Origin: Alteromonas genovensis
GTDB lineage: Bacteria; Pseudomonadota; Gammaproteobacteria; Enterobacterales; Alteromonadaceae
Assembly: GCF_010500895.1 (NCBI RefSeq)
Contig: NZ_JAAAWO010000004.1
Coordinates: 282,267 to 346,266, forward strand
Direction of reading: 5' to 3'
DNA: 64,000 nucleotides
Shown here: in pieces, positions 38,275 to 47,404 of the stretch
Numbering within the stretch: position 1 is the first letter of the stretch
Layout: each line of letters starts with the position of its first letter
Position numbers and translations under genes: made by a program
Notes under the pieces: model-generated
The model's database searches: none
Seen by the model: only the letters and a program-made list of their open reading frames with translations
What the model was told of the DNA's origin: nothing

Positions 38275-38994
38275 TTGTCGCTTTATAGTTTTCAGTTGGA
38301 AAAAGAATACAAATACACAAAAAAGCTGTTGAGATTAGCAATTGAAGAAAATAAATATCGTAATAAGGACATTGCCATAAAAGCGGGTTTAAGTGAAAAA
38401 TCTGTCGCTTTGGTATCAAAATGGAGGAATGGCAAAGCTAATGCAACAGAGCGTCAGATGGCTTATTTCATCAATAACTACGAGTATTTGTTAAAACCTA
38501 AAATTGAACATTTATTTTATACCTATGAAAATGCTTTGGACTCATCTGTTCAAGCTTGCCCTACATATAGAAAGCTCATTGGCGAAGTGATCTTCAAACA
38601 TCAACTATCTATTCCAATAGATAAAAAAAGCAGGCTATCTATTTGTCGAGTAATCATTATTGCACATAACGGCCAATATTTTTTTGTTGAACAAATTAGA
38701 GCGGGATTGAAATCTCCAGCAAATGCTCATTTTCATTCTAAATTAGATGGAATGGTTCGCTCTAACAATGAAGAAGCTAATTGGGTCCTAGCAGCAGATA
38801 TAGAGGCTGACTTAAGTCTCGATGGGCTTATTCAGGCAGTTAATAGATATTGTGAAAAACTTCAAAATGGCGAACCGTATTTAGTTATACGCTCGATTAA
38901 TAGCTTTCCATTTCAAGATATAAAGGCACTAGAGTATTCGTTTTATCAATGTATGTTGAAGTTGAACTTGCACAGTGAACTATTTCCCTTTTAA
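38275..38994 (+). CDS. HTH-domain protein truncated or re-started by IS21
   Basis: The frame continues out of the IS21 end. The native product probably starts near the TTG at 38296 (LEKEYKYTKKLL). Residues about 18-60 form a helix-turn-helix (RNKDIAIKAGLSEKSVALVSKWRNGKA). The remaining 170 residues are unrecognised and soluble. IS21 lies only one to twenty bases upstream, so the native promoter and perhaps the first codons were separated. In the pre-insertion sequence the frame has a stop (TAA at 35887) shortly before the junction and no ATG. Confidence 0.55.
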   Translation: MSLYSFQLEKEYKYTKKLLRLAIEENKYRNKDIAIKAGLSEKSVALVSKWRNGKANATERQMAYFINNYEYLLKPKIEHLFYTYENALDSSVQACPTYRKLIGEVIFKHQLSIPIDKKSRLSICRVIIIAHNGQYFFVEQIRAGLKSPANAHFHSKLDGMVRSNNEEANWVLAADIEADLSLDGLIQAVNRYCEKLQNGEPYLVIRSINSFPFQDIKALEYSFYQCMLKLNLHSELFPF

Positions 38995-39204
38995 ACTTAA
39001 CCAAACCCAATAGCAAATTGAGAGCTAATCTCAATCACTAGAGCTGTTCGTCAGCTCATATTAAAAAAGTGAGGCATTTGCCACACCACCCCTTTTGGGG
39101 TCGTGATTCATTTTTATGGCGCTTTGTAACTTGTCAAAGACTAGGTGAAACAGCCGAGGCCGAGTAACTGAAGCAGTTCAAAGTAAAAAGGGCTAGGGGT
39201 GGGC

Positions 39205-39252
39205 GCACCCGAACCATCATCTATAGTGTATGATTGTTCGGGTGCATTTTTT
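39205..39252 (+). terminator. Strong terminator downstream of the HTH gene
   Basis: GCACCCGAAC (39205-39214) pairs with GTTCGGGTGC (39236-39245), with a further CATCAT/ATGAT pairing inside, then TTTTTT. It is 210 bases beyond the stop. The stretch 39060-39204 before it contains another GC-rich hairpin (CCCCTTTTGGGG), so a short non-coding RNA is possible. Confidence 0.85.
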
Positions 39253-39299
39253 CACGAATGGCGCGTAATCTTACATTGCTATCTTATCTTTTAAGTAAC

Positions 39300-40241
39300 C
39301 TATCTATTCCAATCTCTAGCTCGTACTCTTCCAGTCTGGTAATACGTAGAAACTAGTTCGATATAATCTTTAAAGTCAGAATTTTCGACTAATATCCGGT
39401 TCACTGACTGCCAGTCTACATCTGCTCTTGATTTTGAAGGAAGCATCATTTCGCTCTCGCTTGGGTTTTCATGATTTAGAAGAATAACTCCAATTCCATG
39501 CAGCGCAGAAAGCATCCTTAATTCTTGTTCAACACTGCCATCTGAAATGGAAGTTGCTACTAAATAGCCTTCATTGGCCCAGCTTGAGTTGCTTACTGCT
39601 TGAAAGAAGCTTTTCCTAACATTAGAACCAGTAAGCTCTTTTTTTACTTCAAAAGACCACAGGCGAACACTTTGTCCAGCCCCCTGCTTCACGCAACTTC
39701 GTATGAGTTCATTCCATTCTTTATCGACCGGTTGCATAGCTACAATATCTGGATGCAGCCATTGATTCCCTCCATTACCACGAGAGTTTTTTGAACGCTT
39801 TTCATCTATTCTTTGACAGTACAAATTTAATTCTGTCTTCAAGTAATCTATAAGTATTGGATAGAGGTCGTGCTCAGAGAAAGTTGTAGACTCAGGTATT
39901 GTTGCAACTTCATCGCTGTCCTCTTCAATTTCGTCTTTTTCAGTCTCTATTTGCCCCACCGTTTTCGCGGGATTATACCAATAGACTCGTGGCCTTGGTT
40001 TGTCCTGCCAAAATACATGCGCATCACTTTTTACTATCTGATCTTTCTGTGAACCTATTTCTGCAACAACTTGGGATATAAAAGCCTTATCATCAACAAA
40101 TCTAGGGTTTTGTCTTTTATCTTTGTAATCCTCTGGATAGCAGTCAACTATTTGCTGCGCTATTTGTCGAGCATTGAACTTTTGATTTGGATTTGCCTTC
40201 AACAATTCAACTATTTTCTGAGATTGTGACAGTCTGGACAC
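39300..40241 (-). CDS. COG2958/HrgA-like protein
   Basis: 313 aa. The N-terminus is a winged helix (SQKIVELLKANPNQKFNARQIAQQI), and the C-terminal half has a nuclease-like pattern (HPDIVAM then WSFEVKKEL) compatible with a PD-(D/E)xK fold. The acidic linker between them is low complexity. The group includes HrgA, found next to restriction genes in Helicobacter. No modification or restriction gene is adjacent here. A DNA-cleaving defence role is inference. Confidence 0.72.
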   Translation of the reverse strand: MSRLSQSQKIVELLKANPNQKFNARQIAQQIVDCYPEDYKDKRQNPRFVDDKAFISQVVAEIGSQKDQIVKSDAHVFWQDKPRPRVYWYNPAKTVGQIETEKDEIEEDSDEVATIPESTTFSEHDLYPILIDYLKTELNLYCQRIDEKRSKNSRGNGGNQWLHPDIVAMQPVDKEWNELIRSCVKQGAGQSVRLWSFEVKKELTGSNVRKSFFQAVSNSSWANEGYLVATSISDGSVEQELRMLSALHGIGVILLNHENPSESEMMLPSKSRADVDWQSVNRILVENSDFKDYIELVSTYYQTGRVRARDWNR

Positions 40242-40804
40242 CTACAATTTCCTTATATAATCACCTTGGCTTGAATTACTGATGAAAAGTAATAGCTTAT
40301 TGCGCAAAAATGACACCAACAATTAGTGTGAAATTAGCATGACTTGACCTAATTATCTAATTTCTGAGCGGTCCGCAAAATCGATACAAAGTAATCGCAA
40401 TTTTCATTTTTTAAGTAGGTCTGAATGAGTAGAGTTTTGAAAGTCATAGCCTGAACGGCTTAGTATATAATGTTAAATAGGGGTATTGGTTCGTTCATTT
40501 TAATGAGGTGTTACTACCTACAACTCAAGGCGTCTCTTAAGTCTACTCTAGATTAGTTTGCTATAGCAGATTTTCAATTTGAACTAATATCCGCAGTTAA
40601 AGCTTTAAGATTTGGTTTCAAAACAAGTTATCGGCTGTCGATAACTTACCTTATATTATAAAAAACCTATGTACCTAGTCTTAATATTAGTCCCATATAA
40701 CCATTTTTAAGACTTCTTGAACACTACCCATTGATGGCTGTATGATACGACCCTAACACTCATCTTGGATGATTGAGTGGGTAAATGCGCCATAAAAGGA
40801 TTTA
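40242..40804. other. Leader of the stator-like operon
   Basis: 563 bases without a gene. It is AT-rich and should contain divergent promoters for the HrgA-like gene and for the six-gene operon. No operator I can name is visible. Confidence 0.5.
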
Positions 40805-41824
40805 TTGTTGTCTTCTCTCCAAGTAATTGTCTTATCTATACTTTTAACTGCAACTGTAGTCTCTAGTCAGGCATTATCTGAAAGCTCGCTATCAGTCAGA
40901 GTTGTCGATGTTGGCTCCGGCAGCTGTTCAATCGTGGAACTGCCTAATGACGACGGAATATTAATTTTAGACGCCGGCCATTGGCGAGGCTCTCGCTGCT
41001 TAAATGCTCTCAAAACTATAGGCAAGAATAAGACTGTTCAATTGATGGTCTTATCCCACAGTGATGCCGACCATATAGGCGACGCAGCTTCAATATTATC
41101 AAATTATAAAGTAAACACCCTTCTACGAACGGGAGTATCTCGCTCATCAAAGACATGGCAACGCTTTAATCAAGCTGTAATTATTGCTGAGAATAAAGGG
41201 ATGAAGGTATACGATGCGTCACGCGATGTACTGCCTGGCATGGAGTTTAGCTACGGCGATGTCACCGCTACTGTCATTTACGGCCAACATCGCTGGAAGG
41301 GTAGACCACTTCCGCTTTCTAAAGCGCGAAACGCTGTTAGCATCGTTGTAAGACTAGAATATGCAGGTCAATCAATACTATTTCCTGGGGACGCCATTGG
41401 CAGAGAAATTGGTTCGCCTTTTAGTAGCTGTGCATATACTGAAAAAGCTATGGTAGAAAGCAGCTCATCTAGGTCAATTGACGCAGATATTCTAATTGCT
41501 CCACATCATGGCTCTGACTCATCAAGTAGCGAATGCTTCATAACAGCGGTTTCTCCTAAATATGTCGTTTTCCAATCAGGTCACAAATATGGACACCCTT
41601 CTCGCGCTGTAAAGGATAGATATTTACGGCATGGCGTTGCAATAGAAAACTTGTTTCGAACTGACTTAAAAGATACAGAAGATAATCCGCATGACTGGGA
41701 AGACGAAAGGTATACCGGTTGCAAGGACTCACCTGGCGACGACGATATCGCTGTAACAATAACAAACCAAGGCATATCTAACGTGGAGTATTTAACTCCT
41801 GAAATAGATAGTTGCACGCTATAG
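40805..41824 (+). CDS. Secreted ComEC-type metallo-beta-lactamase-fold hydrolase
   Basis: 339 aa with a signal peptide (VLSILLTATVVSSQALS) and a metallo-beta-lactamase domain. The metal motifs are LSHSDADHIGD (residues 84-93), LFPGDAIG (about 192-199) and IAPHHGSDSS (231-240), and the His of SGHKYGHPS. This is the ComEC/Rec2 C-terminal domain group, but here it is free-standing and exported, not fused to a channel. It could cleave a nucleic acid or another phosphoester in the periplasm. The start is TTG at 40805 or 40808 behind AAAAGGA. It is the first gene of a six-gene operon. Confidence 0.82.
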   Translation: MLSSLQVIVLSILLTATVVSSQALSESSLSVRVVDVGSGSCSIVELPNDDGILILDAGHWRGSRCLNALKTIGKNKTVQLMVLSHSDADHIGDAASILSNYKVNTLLRTGVSRSSKTWQRFNQAVIIAENKGMKVYDASRDVLPGMEFSYGDVTATVIYGQHRWKGRPLPLSKARNAVSIVVRLEYAGQSILFPGDAIGREIGSPFSSCAYTEKAMVESSSSRSIDADILIAPHHGSDSSSSECFITAVSPKYVVFQSGHKYGHPSRAVKDRYLRHGVAIENLFRTDLKDTEDNPHDWEDERYTGCKDSPGDDDIAVTITNQGISNVEYLTPEIDSCTL

Positions 41825-41849
41825 AAGAATCACTTCGCGGAGTCTAATA

Positions 41850-43184
41850 ATGAAAATTTTTGACGTTTTAAAGTCTGAAAGTATTTTGACTAACACTGAT
41901 GCAAATAGAGTGATTACCACTACATTGCAAAATCAGAATAGTGAAATCTATGATGGTGTAATTGAAAGTAAGGGAAGAAACACCGTTCAAGATAATGAAG
42001 GAAACAGTAGAAGAGTTCTCCTATCTCGAGCTGCATCACACAAGGAGCTTTTGAAAAGCGGAAAGATAGAATCTGCTATTTCAAAGGTGAAACAGGTAAA
42101 ACACAGAGCACTACCTGAAGGGAGAAATTATGTTGATGCGATATCAAAAGAGGTAAAAGAAGAACTTCGAGCGAAAAATGAAAAAGAAGCAAGCCTCAGT
42201 AAATTCAGAGAAGATAATAAACTGACTCACTCAGCCTCTTATAGCGAGAACCCAGGAAAGGTGTGGGGATACCTTATTCTAGCAATGATCCTCGAAGGAA
42301 TTATTAACTCCTTTTTTCTGTCGAAAGCAAGTGAGTTCGGTCTAGTTGGGGGCTTTGCGCTAGCTTTCGCAATCTCTTTTGTTAACTTAGCGATGGCATT
42401 AGGGTTTGTCATTGGCCTGCAATATTTTCGTCATGTTAAGTCAGGTACTAGCTTAGCTGGAGCAGTTGGACTCATTGTATCGTTTCTTATTATGTGCGGT
42501 GTAGCATTGCTGGTTGGTCATTATAGAGCAGCTCTGGACGAAGATGTTGACTCAGCTAGCAGTATGGCAGTTAACAGTTTGATGGCCGAACCATTTGGAA
42601 TAGCGACCTTTGAAAGCTGGCTGCTTACGGCTGTTACGATTGGTATTTTTGTTTTCTTTGTCATCAAGCTTATTTTCAAAGATGAGCTGTATCCTGGCTA
42701 TGGAAAAATCACTAGAGAAACAAAAGCAGCGAGAAAAGCATATACATCGAAAAAATCTCAAGCAATGAAGAAGGTTTCTCAAATTAAGCAGGAGCTAAAC
42801 CAACAGTTCGAAACTGCACATGAAGAACTAAATATTTTAGCAAAGACGCTCGAAGAAGATTCTGAGGCGCTAGACTTACTCTATCAAGACTACCAAAGCT
42901 ACTTATCGTTACAAAAGTCCGAATTCGAAACCTTTTGTGAAATATGTCGCCAACGCTTTTCTCATGAATGTACCCAAATCCTTGATAAGAAAGCTGACTT
43001 GTCTAAGCCCATGCCTCCATTAGAGTTTTCTGAATTAAAGAGTCTTATATCTTCTGAAGATGCAGCCCTTTTTAAAATAAAACGAGAAGCAATCAATGAG
43101 TTTCAATTTAGCGAATTAGAGACGCTTAGAACGGAATATCAAAATGCAGTTAATGATATCGACCTTTTTAAGGAAACCGCGTAA
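41850..43184 (+). CDS. Polytopic membrane protein with cytosolic coiled coil
   Basis: 444 aa. A charged soluble N-terminal part (1-135) is followed by four helices (about 138-157, 163-193, 203-223 and 256-275) and a long helical/coiled-coil C-terminus (280-440) predicted in the cytosol. No family is recognised. Its stop overlaps the next start (TAATG), so it is translationally coupled to the VWA-like gene. It is probably a structural membrane component of the same complex. Confidence 0.7.
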   Translation: MKIFDVLKSESILTNTDANRVITTTLQNQNSEIYDGVIESKGRNTVQDNEGNSRRVLLSRAASHKELLKSGKIESAISKVKQVKHRALPEGRNYVDAISKEVKEELRAKNEKEASLSKFREDNKLTHSASYSENPGKVWGYLILAMILEGIINSFFLSKASEFGLVGGFALAFAISFVNLAMALGFVIGLQYFRHVKSGTSLAGAVGLIVSFLIMCGVALLVGHYRAALDEDVDSASSMAVNSLMAEPFGIATFESWLLTAVTIGIFVFFVIKLIFKDELYPGYGKITRETKAARKAYTSKKSQAMKKVSQIKQELNQQFETAHEELNILAKTLEEDSEALDLLYQDYQSYLSLQKSEFETFCEICRQRFSHECTQILDKKADLSKPMPPLEFSELKSLISSEDAALFKIKREAINEFQFSELETLRTEYQNAVNDIDLFKETA

Positions 43185-43972
43185 TGAGCTTACTTGACGA
43201 AGATACCAAAAGTCCGATCAATTGGACGTTAGCCGGTGCGATAATAGCGCTGATAGCCGTTATTGCGGCTGTCGGATGGATTATGCTGACAGCAAAAAGC
43301 TACGATGAAGTTACATTGTGTGAAATAAATACTAAAAGCCCTCTTACTGTGGTCTTGTTCGATAAGACTGGAGGGTTTAGTGAAAATCAGAAAAGGTTGA
43401 TAAAGAAAGCGATCGATAAAGAGATAACCGACCTCAAAACAGGTGCCAGGTTGGCAGTATACGAAATCGATGCCCAAACGATGGAAGGTCTATCTGCACC
43501 AATTTTTGATAAATGCAAACCTCGTGATGGCTCCGACGCGAACTCTTTTTACGAAAACAACAGGCTGATGACGAAAAAATTTGAAAAACAATTTTCGTCA
43601 ATAGTTACTGAAGTGACTGACACTCTTATTACCGCTGAAAATGCACCAAGCTCTCCACTGTTGGAGAGTCTTCAAGATTTAGCCGCGTTATCATCACTAA
43701 ATGGTGAGGTGAAGCTTAATAAAATTGTATTGCTGAGTGACCTGTTACAACACTCAGATAGCATCAGTTTTTACAATAATTACCTCAAAGACGCAGATTT
43801 CGACAAAGCATTGCCAATGGTGCCTGACCTTTTTGGAACAGATATTCAGTTGTACTGGTTGCTAAGAAAAGGAAAAGAAGGCGAGATTCAAAGCGCAGAC
43901 CTCATCCCATGGTGGGAACGCATCCTCGAAGAAGCTGGGGTATCAAATCTTAAAGTAATGAAGGTACGATAA
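43184..43972 (+). CDS. Membrane-anchored VWA-like protein
   Basis: 262 aa. One N-terminal helix (about 16-36) is followed by a domain whose strand order fits a von Willebrand A fold: PLTVVLFDKTGGFSENQ (residues 53-69, with Asp60 where the MIDAS DxSxS begins) and later KIVLLSDLLQHSDS (180-193). The DxSxS is degenerate (DKTGG), so metal binding is unsure. The domain is likely periplasmic. It is coupled to both neighbours by TAATG overlaps. The VWA assignment is based on pattern, not on a search. Confidence 0.6.
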   Translation: MSLLDEDTKSPINWTLAGAIIALIAVIAAVGWIMLTAKSYDEVTLCEINTKSPLTVVLFDKTGGFSENQKRLIKKAIDKEITDLKTGARLAVYEIDAQTMEGLSAPIFDKCKPRDGSDANSFYENNRLMTKKFEKQFSSIVTEVTDTLITAENAPSSPLLESLQDLAALSSLNGEVKLNKIVLLSDLLQHSDSISFYNNYLKDADFDKALPMVPDLFGTDIQLYWLLRKGKEGEIQSADLIPWWERILEEAGVSNLKVMKVR

Positions 43973-45339
43973 TGGAAGACAATCAAACTGGCACGCTATC
44001 GACGGAAAAATATAAAATTGACGCCGACACGCTTCGCAAGGCGTTTATTATACACTCGTTAGTGGGCCTCATACTTTGTTTAGCGATTGCAGGATTCAAT
44101 ATTCCCATTTTGGTCGCTGTCATATTGAGTAGTGCTGTAATGGGATCTTATTACTTTCAATACCACAAGGGCGGTAAGCCAATCGCCCTACTTGGGATGT
44201 TTTCGGACAGCATTTATTACTTAGGTTTCCTTCTCACTTTAATCTCTCTCGTTTGTTCAATGCTCTTTTTTAACATAGAGGAAGGTGCAAGCTCTGCATC
44301 CGTAGTAATTTCCCAATTCGGAGCGGCAATGATCACCACTTTGTTGGGAATGGGAACTCGAATTTACCTACAAAACTTTGATACTTCTGTAGAAACTGCC
44401 CAGCTATCAGCAAGAGAATCTCTTGATGAAACGGTTAAAGGATTTAACGTTCAAATGCGAAGAACGAACGATGCCCTTTCTAAGCTATCAAACACGATGA
44501 ATAAGAATATTCAGGACACTGAAGAACGCAATAATAAATCGATTGAAATGTTCGAAGAAACCCAAAAGAAATTAATATCTCTTGGTGAATCATCACTTAC
44601 CAATTTTGCTAAATCAACCGAGAAAGTATTGTCAGAATCTTTAACTAAATTAGATACTTTGGGTCAACAGGTTTCTGAAAACCTCCGTCAATCGTCTGAT
44701 AAACTTATCGATGAAAGCAGGGGTCAATTTTCTAGAATAAATAAAGATATTGTGGACTCGCTCCAAACCCAATTCGCCAACCTTCGCAAAGAGCTTGCTG
44801 AGACATTTGAAGTCGCAAGAGATTCTTCAAGAGAATTTGGCTCTAGTGTAGGAGAAGCACGTGCAAGCGTAAGAAAGTTAGGCTCCACAGCAAAAGATAC
44901 TTCAGAAAAAATTGCAGCAATAAAACACCTTGCTCCAGATGTCAGCGCACTAGGTGAAAGTCAAGCAGCCTACATTGAAAATCTCAGGACGTTGTCGGAT
45001 GAGGTATCGACTAGAACAAAATCAATGTTGAACTCAGAATTTGAGATTGAAACTCATATGAAGGGAGTAGCCAAAGACTATAAAGAGGTCATTGATACCT
45101 ATAAACAACTAATATCCTCCTCTTCCGCAGGTAAGCTTATAGAAGAAGAGGAAGCTTTGCTTTCGGCTCTTAAGAAAAGAATCAGTAGTATTGAGCAGCT
45201 ATCCCAACAATGGGGTGTTGAAGCTAAGGCGATGTCGGAACACTCTAAAGACTTCAGCGAAAACCTCGTTAAAACAGCAAAATTCATTACACATGAAATG
45301 GACTCTTTGTCTAGAAGCAACGAGGTCGTGAGCGGGTGA
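43972..45339 (+). CDS. ZorA/MotA-like channel subunit with long coiled-coil tail
   Basis: 455 aa. Four helices (about 24-42, 44-62, 81-100 and 112-134) are followed by about 310 residues of almost uninterrupted coiled coil. The last helix, SQFGAAMITTLLGMGTRIYLQ, resembles TM4 of MotA/ExbB/ZorA (ALxTTxxGL). This architecture, a short channel plus a very long cytosolic tail, is the hallmark of ZorA in the Zorya anti-phage system. The next gene encodes the matching B subunit, with a GTGA overlap. Confidence 0.75.
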   Translation: MEDNQTGTLSTEKYKIDADTLRKAFIIHSLVGLILCLAIAGFNIPILVAVILSSAVMGSYYFQYHKGGKPIALLGMFSDSIYYLGFLLTLISLVCSMLFFNIEEGASSASVVISQFGAAMITTLLGMGTRIYLQNFDTSVETAQLSARESLDETVKGFNVQMRRTNDALSKLSNTMNKNIQDTEERNNKSIEMFEETQKKLISLGESSLTNFAKSTEKVLSESLTKLDTLGQQVSENLRQSSDKLIDESRGQFSRINKDIVDSLQTQFANLRKELAETFEVARDSSREFGSSVGEARASVRKLGSTAKDTSEKIAAIKHLAPDVSALGESQAAYIENLRTLSDEVSTRTKSMLNSEFEIETHMKGVAKDYKEVIDTYKQLISSSSAGKLIEEEEALLSALKKRISSIEQLSQQWGVEAKAMSEHSKDFSENLVKTAKFITHEMDSLSRSNEVVSG

Positions 45340-46280
45340 GTCAAAGTAAAGACGACATTTTCAGTATTTCAGTCACAGAATTACTGCTCATCATTATGTT
45401 TGCATTACTGATTGTGATGGTTTTATTGAATGTAACGATGCAAGAGCAACTCGATAATAGTGAAAAAATAGAAGCGCAATACCAAGAGATGACATCAACC
45501 TTAGAGGAAATAACTAACGCTCTCGGACTATCGACTTCACCAGAAGAGCCTGCATCCATGGAACTTACAGAGGCAGTAGCTCAAATGCAGGCACTCGTTA
45601 AGGCTTTAGAAAGCTCCGTAAAGTCAGATGAAGCAGCCCAAGTTTTAGCAAAAATGAAGCTAGATGACGTCTGGTCAACACTTACAAAAGCAAATAGCGA
45701 AAACATAGACATACCAGAACTTCTTGCCGCCGTAAAACAAGCAAATGAAGCGCTCGAAAAGTGTCTTCAAGAACTTGAGGAAGCGAAAACTATGCTCGCT
45801 GAGATTAAGAATGAAGTACAAGACTCAGAGCGTGAGAATGAAGAATTAAGAGCAGAAATCGCTAAACAACAAGAAATAAAGAAAGAGCTTGAAGAGAAAA
45901 ATTCCAACTTAATTGGTCAAGTCGAGAATCTATCAAATGGTCTTGAATTTCCACCATGTTGGGCAAACTCTGATGGCCGTGCACAATACACGTACTTTGT
46001 TGAAGTAAGAGATAACTCGCTGGTCGTAACTTCTATATACCCTGAAGAAAGAAAAGATGCCTATTTCAAATTAATGGCTACCGACTATTCTCAAACGGAG
46101 TTTTCTCTGAAAGGCTTCAATCAGCAATTCAGTATATTTTATAAAGACGCGGTTAACCGCAAACCTGAATGCCGCTATTTTGTAAAAGTGGAAGATAAGA
46201 CGTCCGCAGCAGCAAAGCGCGAATATAAGCAAGGACTGCAAATCGTGGAATCAATTTTTTATAAATACTTGGTAAAATAA
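45336..46280 (+). CDS. ZorB/MotB-like partner with Glu in the ion-binding position
   Basis: 314 aa: one helix (about 12-32), a coiled coil (33-210) and a C-terminal globular domain (215-314, starting CWANSDGRAQYTYFVEVRD). The helix ISVTELLLIIMFALLIVMV aligns with the ZorB/MotB type ISYADLMTAMMVLFLVVMV, and puts Glu15 where the ion-carrying Asp usually sits. The OmpA-like peptidoglycan-binding domain of ZorB is replaced by the unrecognised C-terminal domain. The start is GTG, overlapping the stop of the A subunit. Confidence 0.75.
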   Translation: MSQSKDDIFSISVTELLLIIMFALLIVMVLLNVTMQEQLDNSEKIEAQYQEMTSTLEEITNALGLSTSPEEPASMELTEAVAQMQALVKALESSVKSDEAAQVLAKMKLDDVWSTLTKANSENIDIPELLAAVKQANEALEKCLQELEEAKTMLAEIKNEVQDSERENEELRAEIAKQQEIKKELEEKNSNLIGQVENLSNGLEFPPCWANSDGRAQYTYFVEVRDNSLVVTSIYPEERKDAYFKLMATDYSQTEFSLKGFNQQFSIFYKDAVNRKPECRYFVKVEDKTSAAAKREYKQGLQIVESIFYKYLVK

Positions 46281-46281
46281 T

Positions 46282-46530
46282 ATGGACATAAAACAAGCGA
46301 TTGAGCAACAAAATCTAGCTTTCGCTAGACAAGTTAATCGTATTCTGGACCGTCCAATACCTGAGGCACTTTTTGAAAAACAACTGAGTCAACATGACCC
46401 TATGAGAGTGGCAACACTTGCAGTTAAGACCAGGAAGAGCCTGAATGATCATAAGCCTAATGGTCGCTTGAATCATAAACTGACTAAATTTGACCGTTTT
46501 ATTCTCTGGCTCAAGCGAGCGAGAGCTTAG
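46282..46530 (+). CDS. Small basic protein ending the stator-like operon
   Basis: 82 aa, Lys/Arg-rich, one base after the previous stop, so it is part of the operon. It has no hydrophobic segment, and I recognise no family. It could bind nucleic acid or the cytosolic coiled coils. Confidence 0.6.
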   Translation: MDIKQAIEQQNLAFARQVNRILDRPIPEALFEKQLSQHDPMRVATLAVKTRKSLNDHKPNGRLNHKLTKFDRFILWLKRARA

Positions 46531-46829
46531 AAAAAAATCAGTGGTCACTTATCTTTGTAATTTGTATAAGCGAGGAGAATTCGTTCGATATCTTGCCACC
46601 TTATGCGAACAAAGACGATAACGCTGAGATTGACTGATATATATTTCACATTTGGTTGGCTAATCAACTGTTGTTGATAATGGGCCTGAGATACTAATGA
46701 AGTGTTATCTTGCATCAATAAATATATTGGCGGTTAATTTTTATGGCCTTGATATAACAATTAATTTTGGTTGAAGTCTGTCAAAGACAACAAACTAAAG
46801 CAAAACAATGATAATAGCTAAGGAAAAGC
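46531..46829. other. Gap after the stator-like operon
   Basis: 299 AT-rich bases with no supported gene or clear terminator. Confidence 0.45.
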
Positions 46830-47087
46830 ATGAAGGAATTACTTAACTTAAGACAGATGATTACTCCAAGGTTACTCACGCCTATATACTGGGCATCGAC
46901 TGTTTATATACTAGTTTATGGAGTAATAATCTTATCCAATTACCCCAGCCGTTTGGGTTTTGAGAAGCTAGTCGGGGCGTTAGTATTTATTGTGCCTGCA
47001 CTTATTGTTCTCAGGATAACTTGTGAAATCATCTTAATATTATTCAATATCAATGATAATTTACAAAAAATAGCTGATAAAAATTAG
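46830..47087 (+). CDS. DUF4282 membrane protein
   Basis: 85 aa, two helices, ending RITCEIILILFNINDNLQKI, which is the characteristic end of DUF4282 proteins. ATG at 46830 follows AAGGAAAAGC. Function unknown. Confidence 0.7.
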   Translation: MKELLNLRQMITPRLLTPIYWASTVYILVYGVIILSNYPSRLGFEKLVGALVFIVPALIVLRITCEIILILFNINDNLQKIADKN

Positions 47088-47404
47088 CCGTTTGCAAAAA
47101 AGTCTATTCCCTTGAATGTCTACCTTAGTTTTGGCGCACCGCAAAGACTGGAGCCTTGCACTACGTTCCATGGGCTTATGCCGAACTTGAAAAAGCCTCT
47201 TAATCATCTCATGCATTAGACTATCGTCAAAAAATGAATGCTTAAGATGTGTATGAGACTTCTTCGGTAGGCATTGAGAATATGTTATCAGCAAAAAAGC
47301 AGTAAATCGCCGATGCGGCTTCATTGACGGTTAGTCAGTCAATGATATCTGCCTAGTACCTTCTTTTAATAAAGTAACGCGCGATATAAAAAATAGCGAC
47401 TGTT
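47088..47404. other. Gap with weak transposase-like vestige
   Basis: 317 bases. A minus-strand frame (47324-47061) is open but lacks a ribosome site and overlaps the DUF4282 end. I treat it as non-coding or a decayed gene. Confidence 0.4.

Larger units (their letters stand above)
35904..38283 (-). mobile_element. IS21-family insertion sequence
   Basis: 2.38 kb with istA and istB. The ends carry multiple short repeats containing TATCTTGACCGGTTGT, as IS21 transposase-binding ends do. The left end begins AACGTCAACTGTCTTGA and the right end, read inward, begins AAGCGACAATTAACTTGA. A 5-bp direct repeat TATAG flanks it (35899-35903 and 38284-38288). Confidence 0.87.

Noticed and set aside
40805..46530. 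Calling the operon a standard Zorya type I or II system
   Set aside because: ZorC, ZorD and ZorE are absent, the B subunit has no OmpA-like domain and three extra genes are present. Only the stator-like pair is shared.
47061..47324. 87-aa minus-strand frame after the DUF4282 gene
   Set aside because: It lacks a ribosome site, overlaps a better gene and shows no motif. At most a decayed fragment.
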